A stretch of 64,000 bases of DNA, taken from Terripilifer ovatus. GTDB lineage: Bacteria > Pseudomonadota > Alphaproteobacteria > Rhizobiales > Beijerinckiaceae. This document shows positions 8,798 to 16,270 of this stretch, one piece after another. The notes beneath the pieces were generated by a model that worked only from the letters and a program-made list of their open reading frames with translations, did not search any database and was not told the DNA's origin. Both the position numbers and the translations under genes were made by a program. The stretch is taken from contig JARHVB010000083.1 in assembly GCA_029222685.1 (NCBI GenBank), positions 48,601 to 112,600 on the forward strand, given 5' to 3'. Position 1 is the first letter of the stretch. Every line of letters starts with the position of its first letter.

Positions 8798-10024
8798 ATG
8801 TCCACGTCTTCTGCACAGCCGGTGGAGGTTCCGGCGACGGCGCTCGGTCGGGCTGCCTGGTTCGCGACCATCGCCGGGCTCTGCGCGAGTCTCGTCTCGA
8901 TTGGCTTTGCCCGCTTCGCCTATACGCCGCTGATCCCGCCGCTCATCGAGGCGCACTGGTTTTCGGCGGCCGATACGGTGACCCTGGGCGCCGCCAACTA
9001 TGCCGGCTATTTCGCCGGCGCTCTTCTCGGCCGGCCGATGGCCGCGGCGCTGTCGAACCGCCAGGCGCTGAGGATCCTGATGGTGGTGGCGAGCCTCGCC
9101 TTCTTCGCCTGCGCCTATCCGCTCTCGGTCTCGTGGTTCTTCGTCTGGCGGTTTTTGTCTGGCGTTTCGGGTGGCGCCATCATGGTGCTGGTGGCGACGA
9201 CCATCCTGCCGCATGTTCCCGCCGCCAGGCGCGGGTTTGTCAGCGGCATGATCTTTCTCGGCCTCGGACTCGGCGTTGCGGCATCCGGCACGATCATCCC
9301 GGAACTGCTTCGCTTCGGACTGTGGGAAACCTGGATGGGCCTCGGCACCGTTTCGCTAGTGCTGACCGCCGTCAGCTGGTTCGGCTGGCCGGACGCCGTG
9401 CCGCCGGCGCCATCCGTCACGGCGTCCGGCACCATCGGTGACCATCAGTCGCCCGCCCAGAAAACCGCGCTGCGGGTTCTCTACGCGCAGTATGCGGTGA
9501 ACGCCCTCGGTCTCGTGCCGGTGATGATCCTTCTCGCCGATTATGTCGCGCGCGGGCTGGGGCGCGGCGCCCATGTCGGGGCTCTGTACTGGATCCTCTA
9601 CGGCGTGTCGGCCATCGGCGGCCCGCTGGTTGCCGGCCGCATCGGCGACATCATCGGCTTCCGCCAGACCTATCGCGCCGCCCTGCTGGCGCAGGCGGTC
9701 GCGACGGCCGCTCTTGCCGCCAGCGGAAACCCGGTCGTCATCGGCCTTGCGACGGTCGTGCTCGGCATGTTTACCCCCGGCGTCGTGCCCGTCGCGCTGG
9801 GCCGCATCAATGAAATCCTGCCGCACCGCCACCACGCTCAAAGGGTCGCCTGGAGCTGGGCGACCAGCGCTTTCGCGCTGTTCCAGGCGCTCGCCGGCTA
9901 TGGCTACGCCTTTCTGTTCAGCCATTCGGGTGAGAATTACGCGCTGATCTTCATGTGCGGAGCCGTGGCCCTCATCGTGGCGCTGCTGCTCGATCTGTTG
10001 GCGCGCGGGGAGATGGCTGCATAG
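8798..10024 (+). CDS. YbfB/YjiJ family MFS transporter
   Basis: A 408-residue major facilitator superfamily protein with about twelve hydrophobic segments. The N-terminal helix SIGFARFAYTPLIPPL followed by LGAANYAGYFAGALLGRP is typical of the YbfB/YjiJ branch; a second half begins near YAQYAVNALGLVPVMILLADY and contains GRIGDIIGFRQTYR. The ATG at 8798 was chosen because it starts the family sequence and lies 13 bases past the tetR stop; longer in-frame openings read through tetR. Predicted inner-membrane exporter controlled by the adjacent TetR repressor. Substrate not predictable. Confidence 0.88.
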   Translation: MSTSSAQPVEVPATALGRAAWFATIAGLCASLVSIGFARFAYTPLIPPLIEAHWFSAADTVTLGAANYAGYFAGALLGRPMAAALSNRQALRILMVVASLAFFACAYPLSVSWFFVWRFLSGVSGGAIMVLVATTILPHVPAARRGFVSGMIFLGLGLGVAASGTIIPELLRFGLWETWMGLGTVSLVLTAVSWFGWPDAVPPAPSVTASGTIGDHQSPAQKTALRVLYAQYAVNALGLVPVMILLADYVARGLGRGAHVGALYWILYGVSAIGGPLVAGRIGDIIGFRQTYRAALLAQAVATAALAASGNPVVIGLATVVLGMFTPGVVPVALGRINEILPHRHHAQRVAWSWATSAFALFQALAGYGYAFLFSHSGENYALIFMCGAVALIVALLLDLLARGEMAA

Positions 10025-10132
10025 CGGTGCGCACCGCATCGCCGAGATGCTTGGTGCTAATGGCGCGCGTGGCGCGTGGTTCGAGGCTCCGATTTCGGAA
10101 CTTGTGTCACGACTCGACCCTAAGGCAGGTCC

Positions 10133-10279
10133 ATGCTGATCCGTTACTTATCGGCACGATACGCGGCGCTCTGTGCGCGACGGCTATTTGATCCTGATCA
10201 ATTCCAAGCGCGCACTGCGGCTCCTATAAAGATGCATGAGGAGGCCGTACTTCACGAGGAGGAGGCAGTCCATGGATAG
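10133..10279 (+). CDS. Possible small ORF (48 codons), uncertain
   Basis: An open frame ATG at 10133 to TAG at 10277-10279 encodes MLIRYLSARYAALCAR followed by an acidic tail with two EE clusters, preceded by AAGGCAGG. It ends inside the first codons of the Gly/Met-rich protein gene. No family is recognised and it may be a chance frame; it is listed because it fills an otherwise empty 247-base gap and is positioned to be coupled to the next gene. Confidence 0.2.
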   Translation: MLIRYLSARYAALCARRLFDPDQFQARTAAPIKMHEEAVLHEEEAVHG

Positions 10280-10769
10280 GTTATTGGTCGCTGCGATGGC
10301 GGCTGGGGCTGCGATTGTTGCCGGGGCGGTGCTGGTCGAAGCTCAACCCTATGGCCCGGGAATGATGGGCGGCTACGGCCCCGGAAATGGCGGTGGCTAT
10401 GGACCGGGCTACATGATGGGCGGTGGTTACGGTGGCGCCTATGGGCCAGGTTGGATGATGTACGGTTACGGAGGTGGCTATGGTCCTGGTCCGATGATGG
10501 GCGGTTACGGTCCAGGATATGGCGGCGGCTATGGACCCGGCATGATGTACAGCAATAGGCTCGGCAACCAGGGAGACCTGAATCTGACGACAGATCAGGT
10601 CAAGCAATATCTCGAGCAAATGATCCGCAACCCGAATTTGACCCTCGGTGACATCAAGCAAAAGGATGCGGACACGATTGTCGCTGATGTCGTCACCAGG
10701 CAGGGCAATTCGCTGGTCCAGCGGCTCGATTTCAATCGTCACAACGGCTACGTCCAACCGGAGCAATGA
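10272..10769 (+). CDS. Secreted Gly/Tyr/Met-rich repeat protein
   Basis: A 165-residue exported protein. Seen: a signal peptide (residues 1 to about 24, ending VLVEAQ), a low-complexity region of repeated GYGPG, GGGYG and MMGG units (about residues 27-95), and an ordered C-terminal part with TDQVKQYLEQMIRNPNLTLGDI and DADTIVADVVTRQGN. Start at 10272 follows a strong GAGGAGGAGG ribosome site. Its stop overlaps the next start (ATGA), so it is co-translated with the SHOCT protein. Methionine-rich periplasmic proteins of this kind often occur with copper or other metal-stress genes; that role is inference. Confidence 0.72.
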   Translation: MDRLLVAAMAAGAAIVAGAVLVEAQPYGPGMMGGYGPGNGGGYGPGYMMGGGYGGAYGPGWMMYGYGGGYGPGPMMGGYGPGYGGGYGPGMMYSNRLGNQGDLNLTTDQVKQYLEQMIRNPNLTLGDIKQKDADTIVADVVTRQGNSLVQRLDFNRHNGYVQPEQ

Positions 10770-11041
10770 TCATGGGTTATGGATATGGACCGCAATGGGG
10801 CATGATGGGCAATTGGGGTTACGGTTATGGATATGGGGCATTTCATATGATCTTCTGGATCGCTGCCCTGATCGCCATCGTTGCCCTTGTGTTCTGGCTG
10901 ATGCGTTCGGCCGGAGCGCATAACGGCCTCCAGTTGCCGCCGCGGCGTTCAACCGGGCTCGACGTATTGGAAGAGCGTTACGCCCGCGGCGAGATCAATC
11001 GCGATGAATATCTGCAAAAGAAAAAAGACATCGCAGGCTGA
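10766..11041 (+). CDS. SHOCT-domain small membrane protein
   Basis: A 91-residue protein with a Gly/Tyr-rich N terminus (MGYGYGPQWGMMGNWG), one membrane segment (FHMIFWIAALIAIVALVFWLM, about residues 26-46) and a C-terminal SHOCT motif, LDVLEERYARGEINRDEYLQKK (written here only as a family hallmark: residues ~65-86). SHOCT domains are short oligomerisation modules found in many small membrane proteins. It overlaps the upstream Gly/Met-rich gene by ATGA and is followed 86 bases later by a DUF302 protein; the three form a cluster seen in metal-stress settings. Confidence 0.82.
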   Translation: MIMGYGYGPQWGMMGNWGYGYGYGAFHMIFWIAALIAIVALVFWLMRSAGAHNGLQLPPRRSTGLDVLEERYARGEINRDEYLQKKKDIAG

Positions 11042-11127
11042 TATCTTGCATCGCAGATCAGGTATCGCCGTCGCAATTCACGAGGCGCGTCTTTCGCAGC
11101 ACTCCAAGCTCGAATAGAGGCATTCAG

Positions 11128-11514
11128 ATGAAATATTACATTTCCAAAACCTTGACGCGTGACTTTGCTGCCGTTGTCGAACGCGTTATCGAGGCGCTCA
11201 AAGCCGAAGGATTTGGCGTGTTGACCGATATTGACGTCAAAGAAACGATGAAGAAAAAGCTCAATATCGATTTCCAGGATTATCGAATCCTCGGCGCATG
11301 CAACCCTCCGCTAGCACACCAAGCGCTGACAGCCGATGACAAGATTGGAACGATGCTGCCGTGCAATGTGATCGTGCAGGATATTGGAGGCGGAAAGATC
11401 GAAGTTGCTGCCATCGACCCTGCGATATCCATGCAGCAGGTCGGAAATCCGGCACTGCGAACGATTGCTGAATCCGTCACCAGCAAGCTTCAGCGGGTTA
11501 TCGACGCGATCTAG
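11128..11514 (+). CDS. DUF302 domain-containing protein
   Basis: A 128-residue cytoplasmic protein of the DUF302 family. Seen: the family opening with a helix FAAVVERVIEALKAEGFGVLTDIDV, the conserved YRILGACNPPLAHQAL motif (about residues 51-66) and the LPCNVIVQDIGGGKIEVAAIDP strand pair. DUF302 proteins are small, widespread and of unproven function, often near sulfur or metal genes. It follows the Gly/Met-rich and SHOCT genes on the same strand; the 86-base gap leaves room for its own promoter. Confidence 0.85.
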   Translation: MKYYISKTLTRDFAAVVERVIEALKAEGFGVLTDIDVKETMKKKLNIDFQDYRILGACNPPLAHQALTADDKIGTMLPCNVIVQDIGGGKIEVAAIDPAISMQQVGNPALRTIAESVTSKLQRVIDAI

Positions 11515-11607
11515 CAATCGCGCCAAGGCTGCCACATAGCAAAATGGCGGCTGTCAGGGCATAGCGGACTCTGGCCCGCCCGCCGAGCAGATCTATGGGT
11601 TCACGGC

Positions 11608-11710
11608 CTGTAGCGTTTTCCGATTCCTTGGAATTGGAAAGGCGCGTCTCGTCTATTGAAGGAGCCCATTTTCTTCACGCGAACCGGCGGCCACTTTGCT
11701 TGAAAATACA
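11608..11710 (+). repeat. Degenerate rhizobial interspersed repeat, copy A
   Basis: Contains TAGCGTTTTCCGATTC with a facing GGAATTGGAAA, then TTTTCTTCACGCGAACCGG and CCACTTTGCTTGAAAAT, in the same order as copy B (13012-13117). The internal bases are diverged and the end CTAG is lost. It sits between the DUF302 and HxlR genes. Confidence 0.6.
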
Positions 11711-12148
11711 CTAATCAACCTGCTGCTTCCTCATGCTGTTCCATGCCTCCCGCTGCGCGAAGACCCGGGTGACCTCGGCCATGTTTTCTGTGCCCCAGGT
11801 GCAGAGCGGCACCAGGGCCTGGGCCAAGCTGACGCCCAGCGGGGTGAGGCTGTAATCGACCCGCGGCGGGATCTCCTTGTAGTCGGTGCGCTTCACCAGG
11901 CCGTCGGCCTCCAGCTCCTTGAGCTGCTGGATCAGCATCTTGTCGCTGACGTCGCGGATGGCGCGGCGCAGCTCGCCGTAGCGGGTCGGACCGCCCTGGG
12001 CGAGGAAATAGTGGATCAGCGGCTTCCACTTGCCGGCGATAACGCGCAGGGTCGCGTCGAGGCCGCAAGTAAAGCCCGGCAAAGTCGGGGTGCAGGCCGG
12101 AACCGGAGGCGGGGGCTGGTTCGAAATCAAATCGGAGGGGTCTGACAT
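11711..12148 (-). CDS. HxlR family winged-helix transcriptional regulator
   Basis: A 145-residue HxlR/DUF24-type regulator. Seen: the conserved Cys of the family in FTCGLDATLRVIAGKWKPL (Cys28), the winged helix RYGELRRAIRDVSDKMLIQQLKELEADGLVKR and the wing PRVDYSLTPLG. Family members often sense quinones or aldehydes through that Cys. It is divergently transcribed from an SDR oxidoreductase gene with 84 bases between starts, a classic arrangement in which the regulator controls the neighbouring enzyme; the shared region contains the ACTTACC/GGTGCATACTT stretch that could be the binding site. Confidence 0.9.
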   Translation of the reverse strand: MSDPSDLISNQPPPPVPACTPTLPGFTCGLDATLRVIAGKWKPLIHYFLAQGGPTRYGELRRAIRDVSDKMLIQQLKELEADGLVKRTDYKEIPPRVDYSLTPLGVSLAQALVPLCTWGTENMAEVTRVFAQREAWNSMRKQQVD

Positions 12149-12232
12149 TTTTGGGCACTTACCAAAAGGTGCATACTTGTCTCTAGGTAGGTAGGCCGCC
12201 AGCTATGTGCAACCTCAATGAAGGAGCACATC

Positions 12233-12967
12233 ATGAGACGGTTGGAAAACAAGACGGCAGTGGTCACGGGCGGGGGAACCGGTATCGGCCGGGCGACGGC
12301 GAAACGGTTCATCGAGGAGGGAGCGTTCGTCTATATTTTCGGACGGCGGCAGGAGCCCCTTGATGCCGCCCTGAAGGAGTTGGGGCCGAATGCCCGCGCC
12401 GTGCGCGGTTCGGTGACCGATCCTGCGGACCTGGACCGGCTTTACGCGGCGGTGAAGGCGGAGCGTGGTGCGCTCGATATCGTCTTCGCCAATGCCGGCA
12501 CCGGCGCGGTCGCCGCGCTCGGGGCGATCACCCCCGAACATTATGCCGATACATTCGACATCAACGTGAAGGGCACCCTGTTCACGGTGCAGAAGGCTCT
12601 GCCGCTGCTGTCGGCGGGAGGATCGATCATCCTGACCGGCTCTACGACAGGGGTGATGGGGACGCCGCAGTTCAGCATCTACAGCGCCTCCAAGGCGGCG
12701 ATCCGCAACCTGGCGCGCAGCTGGGCGCTCGACCTGAAGGGCACCGGCATCCGCATCAACGTGCTTTCGCCCGGGCCAACGAGGACCGAACTTGCGATCG
12801 AAGTGGTGGGCGAGGAGACGCTTGAGGCATTGGGCGCTACGACACCGCTCGGCCGCATGGCCGATCCGGCGGAGACGGCGGCCGTCGCTGCCTTCCTCGC
12901 CTCGGGCGACAGCAGCTTCATGACGGGCGGCGAGGTGTTCGTCGACGGCGGCCTGGCGCAGGTCTGA
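12233..12967 (+). CDS. SDR family oxidoreductase
   Basis: A 244-residue short-chain dehydrogenase/reductase. Seen: the cofactor motif TGGGTGIGRATAKR (from about residue 12), the structural NAG motif in FANAGTGAV, catalytic Ser in LTGSTTG, and YSASK (Tyr-x-x-x-Lys). An Arg in FGRRQEP after the second strand favours NADPH. An in-frame ATG at 12218 exists but the AAGGAG at 12221-12226 is a ribosome site for the ATG at 12233. Controlled presumably by the divergent HxlR regulator; likely a carbonyl-detoxifying reductase, by context only. A 12-bp stem-loop follows. Confidence 0.92.
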   Translation: MRRLENKTAVVTGGGTGIGRATAKRFIEEGAFVYIFGRRQEPLDAALKELGPNARAVRGSVTDPADLDRLYAAVKAERGALDIVFANAGTGAVAALGAITPEHYADTFDINVKGTLFTVQKALPLLSAGGSIILTGSTTGVMGTPQFSIYSASKAAIRNLARSWALDLKGTGIRINVLSPGPTRTELAIEVVGEETLEALGATTPLGRMADPAETAAVAAFLASGDSSFMTGGEVFVDGGLAQV

Positions 12968-12974
12968 GGCAGGT

Positions 12975-13003
12975 GAGGGCTTCGGCCGCGAGCCGAAGCC
13001 CTC
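12975..13003 (+). terminator. Stem-loop after the SDR gene
   Basis: A perfect 12-bp stem GAGGGCTTCGGC / GCCGAAGCCCTC with loop CGCGA starts 8 bases past the SDR stop. No clear U-run follows, so it may be a weak or factor-assisted terminator. Confidence 0.6.
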
Positions 13004-13011
13004 GGTTTCGG

Positions 13012-13117
13012 CTAGAGCATTTTCGGTTCCGATGGAATCGGAACCGAAGCTCTAGTTTCTGTTTTGACGCGTTTTCTTCACGCGAACCGGTGACCACTTC
13101 GCTCGAAAACGCTCTAG
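13012..13117 (+). repeat. Rhizobial interspersed palindromic repeat, copy B
   Basis: A 106-bp element opening CTAGAGCATTTTCGG, with inner palindrome TTCCGATGGAATCGGAA, then TTTTGACGCGTTTTCTTCACG, CGAACCGGTGACCACTTCG and closing CGAAAACGCTCTAG. A close copy in inverse orientation is at 62315-62416. Confidence 0.85.
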
Positions 13118-13374
13118 CGGTGGCGCTGCGGAGGCCTACGGTTGCAGAACCGGCCGAAGGCCTTGGGCTCATTGGCGAAACCGCGCTGGCTCGCGAGCTC
13201 CCAGGGGCGCTCGCATTTGGCCGTATAGCGGCACCAGGCGTAGCCGGCCGAGGCGATGCAACCGTGCCGGTCGCGATCGTTGCCGACGATCGGCGGGCTT
13301 TGCGCCCGGACCGGGCCGTTCAGGGCGAGGCCCGAAAGCAGCAGTATTGCGGCCACGGTTCGATGCATCGGCAT
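13114..13374 (-). CDS. Small secreted Cys-rich protein
   Basis: An 86-residue exported protein (84 if the second ATG at 13368 is used). Seen: a signal peptide RTVAAILLLSGLALNGPVRA with an AxA-like cleavage site, then a short mature part with four Cys (GCIASAGYAWCRYTAKCERPWEL and FCNRR, quoted as two separate patterns around residues 37-77). The GY.WC...C.RPWE pattern occurs in many small bacterial secreted proteins of unknown function. Its TAG stop lies in the CTAG end of repeat copy B, so insertion or loss of the repeat may have set the C terminus. It follows the small membrane protein gene by 38 bases. Confidence 0.6.
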   Translation of the reverse strand: MPMHRTVAAILLLSGLALNGPVRAQSPPIVGNDRDRHGCIASAGYAWCRYTAKCERPWELASQRGFANEPKAFGRFCNRRPPQRHR

Positions 13375-13412
13375 TTCCGTTCATCGCTGCAACGCCGTTC
13401 GCGCCGGCGGCT

Positions 13413-13586
13413 CTAACGGGCGAAATAATACGCAAGCCCGGCGATCAGCACCAGCGCGACGACAACCATCCCGATCGTCCCGGGTTCAAGCAGGGTGGAA
13501 CTCCAGGTCGCGGCGTCGGCCGCCGGGGTCGAGGTGTTGGCGGCATCCTGGCCGGCTTCATCCGGCTCGCGGGTCGGCGTTGGCAT
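13413..13586 (-). CDS. Small single-pass membrane protein (57 aa)
   Basis: A 57-residue frame with ATG at 13586 preceded by a near-perfect ribosome site AGGAGGT seven bases upstream, and a TAG stop at 13413. The first ~30 residues are hydrophilic and Ala/Thr/Glu-rich (MPTPTREPDEAGQDAANTS), the end is one clear membrane helix (GTIGMVVVALVLIAGLAYYF). No family recognised. It is downstream of tRNA-Cys on the same strand and 38 bases before the small secreted protein gene, so the two may form one transcript. Confidence 0.6.
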   Translation of the reverse strand: MPTPTREPDEAGQDAANTSTPAADAATWSSTLLEPGTIGMVVVALVLIAGLAYYFAR

Positions 13587-13754
13587 TCAGACCTCCTGTC
13601 CGGGTGATCCACGCGGGATCGTCGCATTTCGAACTTTTCAGGGCTCGAAAGGTTCAAGGGCCGGCGCAAAAGCGATTCCCGCCGGTTCCCTGCAGGCCCA
13701 CAGAAGCGGGAGGGATCCTGCGAAAATACAGCGATTCTGGCGGAAAAGTGAGAT

Positions 13755-13828
13755 TGGAGGCCTCGCCCGGAATCGAACCGGGGTGCAAGGATTTGCAGTC
13801 CTCTGCGTAGCCACTCCGCCACGAGGCC
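13755..13828 (-). tRNA. tRNA-Cys (GCA)
   Basis: Cloverleaf read on the minus strand: acceptor GGCCTCG pairs with CGAGGCC, T stem CCGGG/CCCGG with loop TTCGATT, anticodon loop CTGCAAA giving anticodon GCA, discriminator T and an encoded CCA. 74 bases. Confidence 0.95.
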
Positions 13829-13959
13829 TCGGGAGCGCTGAATCGATGGAATTCAGCAGCAAGCCCGCCGCTCATACAAAGGAACCGGCCCGGCGGCAAG
13901 CGATTGCGACAAATAGTGCAACGAATTGGATAACCTTCATCCACAGCCGCATTTGGGGT

Positions 13960-13987
13960 TTGCATTCTGCGACGAGCTTGTTATACG
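13960..13987 (+). promoter_or_regulatory. Probable promoter of tRNA-Asn
   Basis: TTGCAT (13960-13965) and TATACG (13982-13987), 16 bases apart, end 22 bases before the tRNA-Asn 5' end. Confidence 0.5.
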
Positions 13988-14009
13988 ACGCCCGTCCGCC
14001 AGGGACTGT

Positions 14010-14085
14010 TCCCCGATAGCTCAGCTGGTAGAGCATTCGACTGTTAATCGAATGGTCGCAGGTTCGAGTCCTGCTCGGGGAGCCA
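14010..14085 (+). tRNA. tRNA-Asn (GTT), attachment site of the integrated element
   Basis: Acceptor TCCCCGA pairs with TCGGGGA, D arm GCTCAGCTGGTAGAGC, anticodon loop CTGTTAA giving GTT, T arm GCAGGTTCGAGTCCTGC, discriminator G and encoded CCA. 76 bases. Its 3' end is duplicated at 25166-25182, showing that the element integrated here and restored the gene. Confidence 0.96.
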
Positions 14086-14086
14086 T
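14070..14086 (+). repeat. attL (17-bp direct repeat in tRNA-Asn)
   Basis: CCTGCTCGGGGAGCCAT: the 3' T-stem, acceptor and CCA of tRNA-Asn plus one base. Identical to 25166-25182; the flanking bases differ on both sides. Confidence 0.9.
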
Positions 14087-14195
14087 TTCACCGATCTCAG
14101 GTGTCCGTGGTGGACTTTTTCTTCTGAAAAGACAGAGTTTTTGGCGCTGCCATGTGCGCCGGCATTCGCCGGCACACGTTGGCAGCGGCGGAAAA

Positions 14196-14217
14196 TGTTG
14201 GCATTTTGTTGGCATCT
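14196..14217 (+). repeat. Candidate integrase arm-type sites, left
   Basis: Two tandem 11-base units TGTTGGCATTT and TGTTGGCATCT between attL and the integrase start. The core TGGCATCT recurs as a tandem pair near attR (25084-25107). Binding by the integrase is inferred. Confidence 0.45.
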
Positions 14218-14246
14218 GCAAAGCCAGCAACTCCGGAATGCTTTCA

Positions 14247-15501
14247 ATGTCGCTGACCGATACCGCCGTAAAGGCTGCTAAGCCACGCCAGAAGCCGTTC
14301 AAGCTTTCAGACGCCGAAGGCCTTCACCTCCTTGTCACGCCTGCCGGCGGCAAATTGTGGAGGCTGGCATACCGGTTTGGGGGAAAGCAGAAGCAACTTG
14401 CTCTCGGTTCTTACGAGTACGTCTCCCTAAAGGATGCGCGTGACCGACGCACTGAGGCGAAGCGCCAGCTTGCCGCCGGCATCGATCCAGGCGAGGCCAA
14501 GAAAACAGCCAAGGCCGTGGAGGAAGCTAACGAGGCCGCCAAGGCTGCTACATTCGGGGCGATAGCAAGCGAGTTCATTGCCAAGATCACACGCGAGGGG
14601 CGCGCGGAGGCGACCCTTCAAAAGGCAAAATGGCTGCTCCAGACGATTGCGGCACCGATCGCCAAGCGGCAGATCGCGGAGATAACGCCCGTCCAGCTTT
14701 TGGCCGTCTTGCGGCCTGTAGAGGCCGCAGGCAACCACGAGGCCGCTCGCCGGGCGCGGACCATGGTCGGACAGGTCTTCCGCTACGCGATTGCTACCGG
14801 GCGAGCCGAGCGGGATATTGCGGCTGACCTGCGAGGGGCGTTAACTGCTCCAGTCGTCCAGCATCGCGCAGCCCATTACCGATCCAAAGGAACTCGGCCG
14901 CCTGATGGCGGCGATCTATGCTTGGGAGCGTGGCCTGCCGACGACGGTCGCCGCCCTCAAGCTGCTCGCGATCCTAGCCTTGCGCCCGGGAGAGGTCCGG
15001 GCCGCCACATGGAGCGAGATCGACATCGACCGTGCTATTTGGACTGTGCCCGCCGCCCGCAGTAAGATGCGCCGAGTTCATCGGACGCCGCTTCCAAGAC
15101 AGGCCATCGAAATTCTGGATGCGCTTCGCCCCATCACTGATCGCGGCGCCGCTTCATTGATTTTCCCCGCGACAACATCGGTAAAGCGTCCGATCAGCGA
15201 GAATACCTGCAACGTCGCAATCCGGCGGCTAGGTTTTTCTGCGGAGGAGATGACCTCGCATGGCTTTAGGGCCGCTTTCGCGACCTTGGCAAATGAGAGC
15301 CGTCGATGGCATCCTGACGCAATCGAAAGGCAGCTAGCTCACGTCGAGCAAAATGCTATCCGGAGAGCTTACACGCGCGGCGAGCATTGGGATGAGCGCG
15401 TGATGATGGTCCAATGGTGGGCCGACTATTTAGATGAACTGCGCTTAGACGCGGCGAATAGAGACCGAAAGCCGTACCTCTGCACGGTCGAAAGGAAATA
15501 A
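14247..15501 (+). pseudogene. int: P4-type tyrosine integrase, frameshifted
   Basis: A site-specific recombinase that would integrate the element into tRNA-Asn. The first part (to about 14870) has the N-terminal DUF4102 arm-binding domain (SLTDTAVKAAKPRQKPFKL, LHLLVTPAGGKLW) and the SAM-like core-binding domain. The catalytic part continues in the +1-shifted frame: LALRPGEVRAATWSE (first Arg), HGFRAAFATLANE (His-x-x-Arg), and the RRAYTRGEHWDERVMM and WWADYLDEL end with the nucleophile Tyr. Joining the frames needs removal of one C in the CCC at 14872-14874, giving HRAAITDPKELGRLMAAI. Without correction translation stops at 15065 and no catalytic site is made. A sequencing error in the assembly is the alternative. 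Start chosen at the family MSLTDTAV; an ATG at 14238 is also in frame. Confidence 0.88.
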
Positions 15502-15502
15502 G

Positions 15503-15871
15503 ATGCAGGCGGTCAATGATCTGATTGTGGCTTGGACCTTAGCAAACGTCGGCTGGCTAATTTTTGCCATAGCAGTCATCGTTGGATTTCGGGTAGTTTT
15601 GACCATTGTGAGCGTCTTTTTGCCCTTAATTGCCGGCGACAGCTTGCCGGACGAAATTGCCGTTTCCGTCGGGCTGAGCATAGTCACTTCCCTTGCCGCC
15701 ACCTCTCTTTTGTCCACGATCGCGCTGTTTTACCTATGCCGAGACGTAATGGACACTTTCGAGCCCCAGTCTAGGGTCTGGTTGGTGATGGCGGTTGTGC
15801 TAGCAATCAACCTTGGGCTGACTGGATGCGCAGTGTGGATGTGGTCTAAAGTCTTTAGTGGATACCGTTGA
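15503..15871 (+). CDS. Small multi-pass membrane protein in element
   Basis: A 122-residue protein starting one base after the integrase stop, so probably co-transcribed with int. Seen: about four hydrophobic segments (ANVGWLIFAIAVIVGFRVVL, VSVFLPLIAG, VGLSIVTSLAATSLLSTIALF, VWLVMAVVLAINLGLTGCAVW). No family recognised. Four segments with short loops could suit a holin, an immunity or superinfection-exclusion protein, but no lysis enzyme is nearby and none of these roles is shown by sequence. Could be a cargo gene of the element. Confidence 0.6.
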   Translation: MQAVNDLIVAWTLANVGWLIFAIAVIVGFRVVLTIVSVFLPLIAGDSLPDEIAVSVGLSIVTSLAATSLLSTIALFYLCRDVMDTFEPQSRVWLVMAVVLAINLGLTGCAVWMWSKVFSGYR

Positions 15872-15985
15872 AGGGAACCGGCTCCTGTGCCCCGCTTGAG
15901 GCACCTTTCGACCTTTCCGTTGGCTATAATTTCCTTCGGATCGGCTTGTATTTGAGCGGTCGTGGCGGGATGTTCGCATGAGAGT

Positions 15986-16015
15986 GGCGGGGCGGGCTCT
16001 GCGTTCCGCCCCGCC
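15986..16015. terminator. GC-rich stem-loop between converging genes
   Basis: Perfect 10-bp arms GGCGGGGCGG and CCGCCCCGCC with a 10-base loop, in the 181-base gap between the int/membrane unit (+) and the end of the head operon (-). There is no U-run on either strand, so it is a probable, not certain, bidirectional terminator. Confidence 0.5.
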
Positions 16016-16052
16016 TAGCTGCGGGATTTAGGAGACCACTCTCCCGCGCTTT

Positions 16053-16268
16053 TCAAAAACCCTTCGAGCTTTGCACGTAAGTGACGCGTGCGGCCGTGCC
16101 GCCCAAACGCCTCTCAAGGTCCGCGATTGCGGCGGCGAGTTCCGCGTCGGTTCGAAACTCAATCTCCTTCTTGACGCCGTTGGTATGCGTCAGGACGCGG
16201 CGCGCGCCAGAGGCGCGCGCTTCCTGGAGGGCATCAAGCTGGGTCTGAAGCTCAGCCGGCGTCGTCAT
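16053..16268 (-). CDS. gpW-like head-tail joining protein
   Basis: A 71-residue protein of the lambda gpW/phage_tail connector type: MTTPAELQTQLDALQEARAS, then a beta hairpin RRVLTHTNGVKKEIEFRT and helix DAELAAAIADLERRLGG. gpW-like proteins plug the portal vertex after packaging and form the tail attachment site. ATG at 16268 lies two bases after the capsid stop (TGACC ATG on the minus strand), so it is the last gene of the head operon. Its presence fits a head that is made to accept a tail, although no tail genes are encoded here. Confidence 0.8.
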   Translation of the reverse strand: MTTPAELQTQLDALQEARASGARRVLTHTNGVKKEIEFRTDAELAAAIADLERRLGGTAARVTYVQSSKGF

Positions 16269-16270
16269 GG

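Noticed and set aside
13926..14246. Integrase frame extended upstream through tRNA-Asn
   Set aside because: That part reads through a tRNA gene and attL; the integrase family start is MSLTDTAV at 14247.
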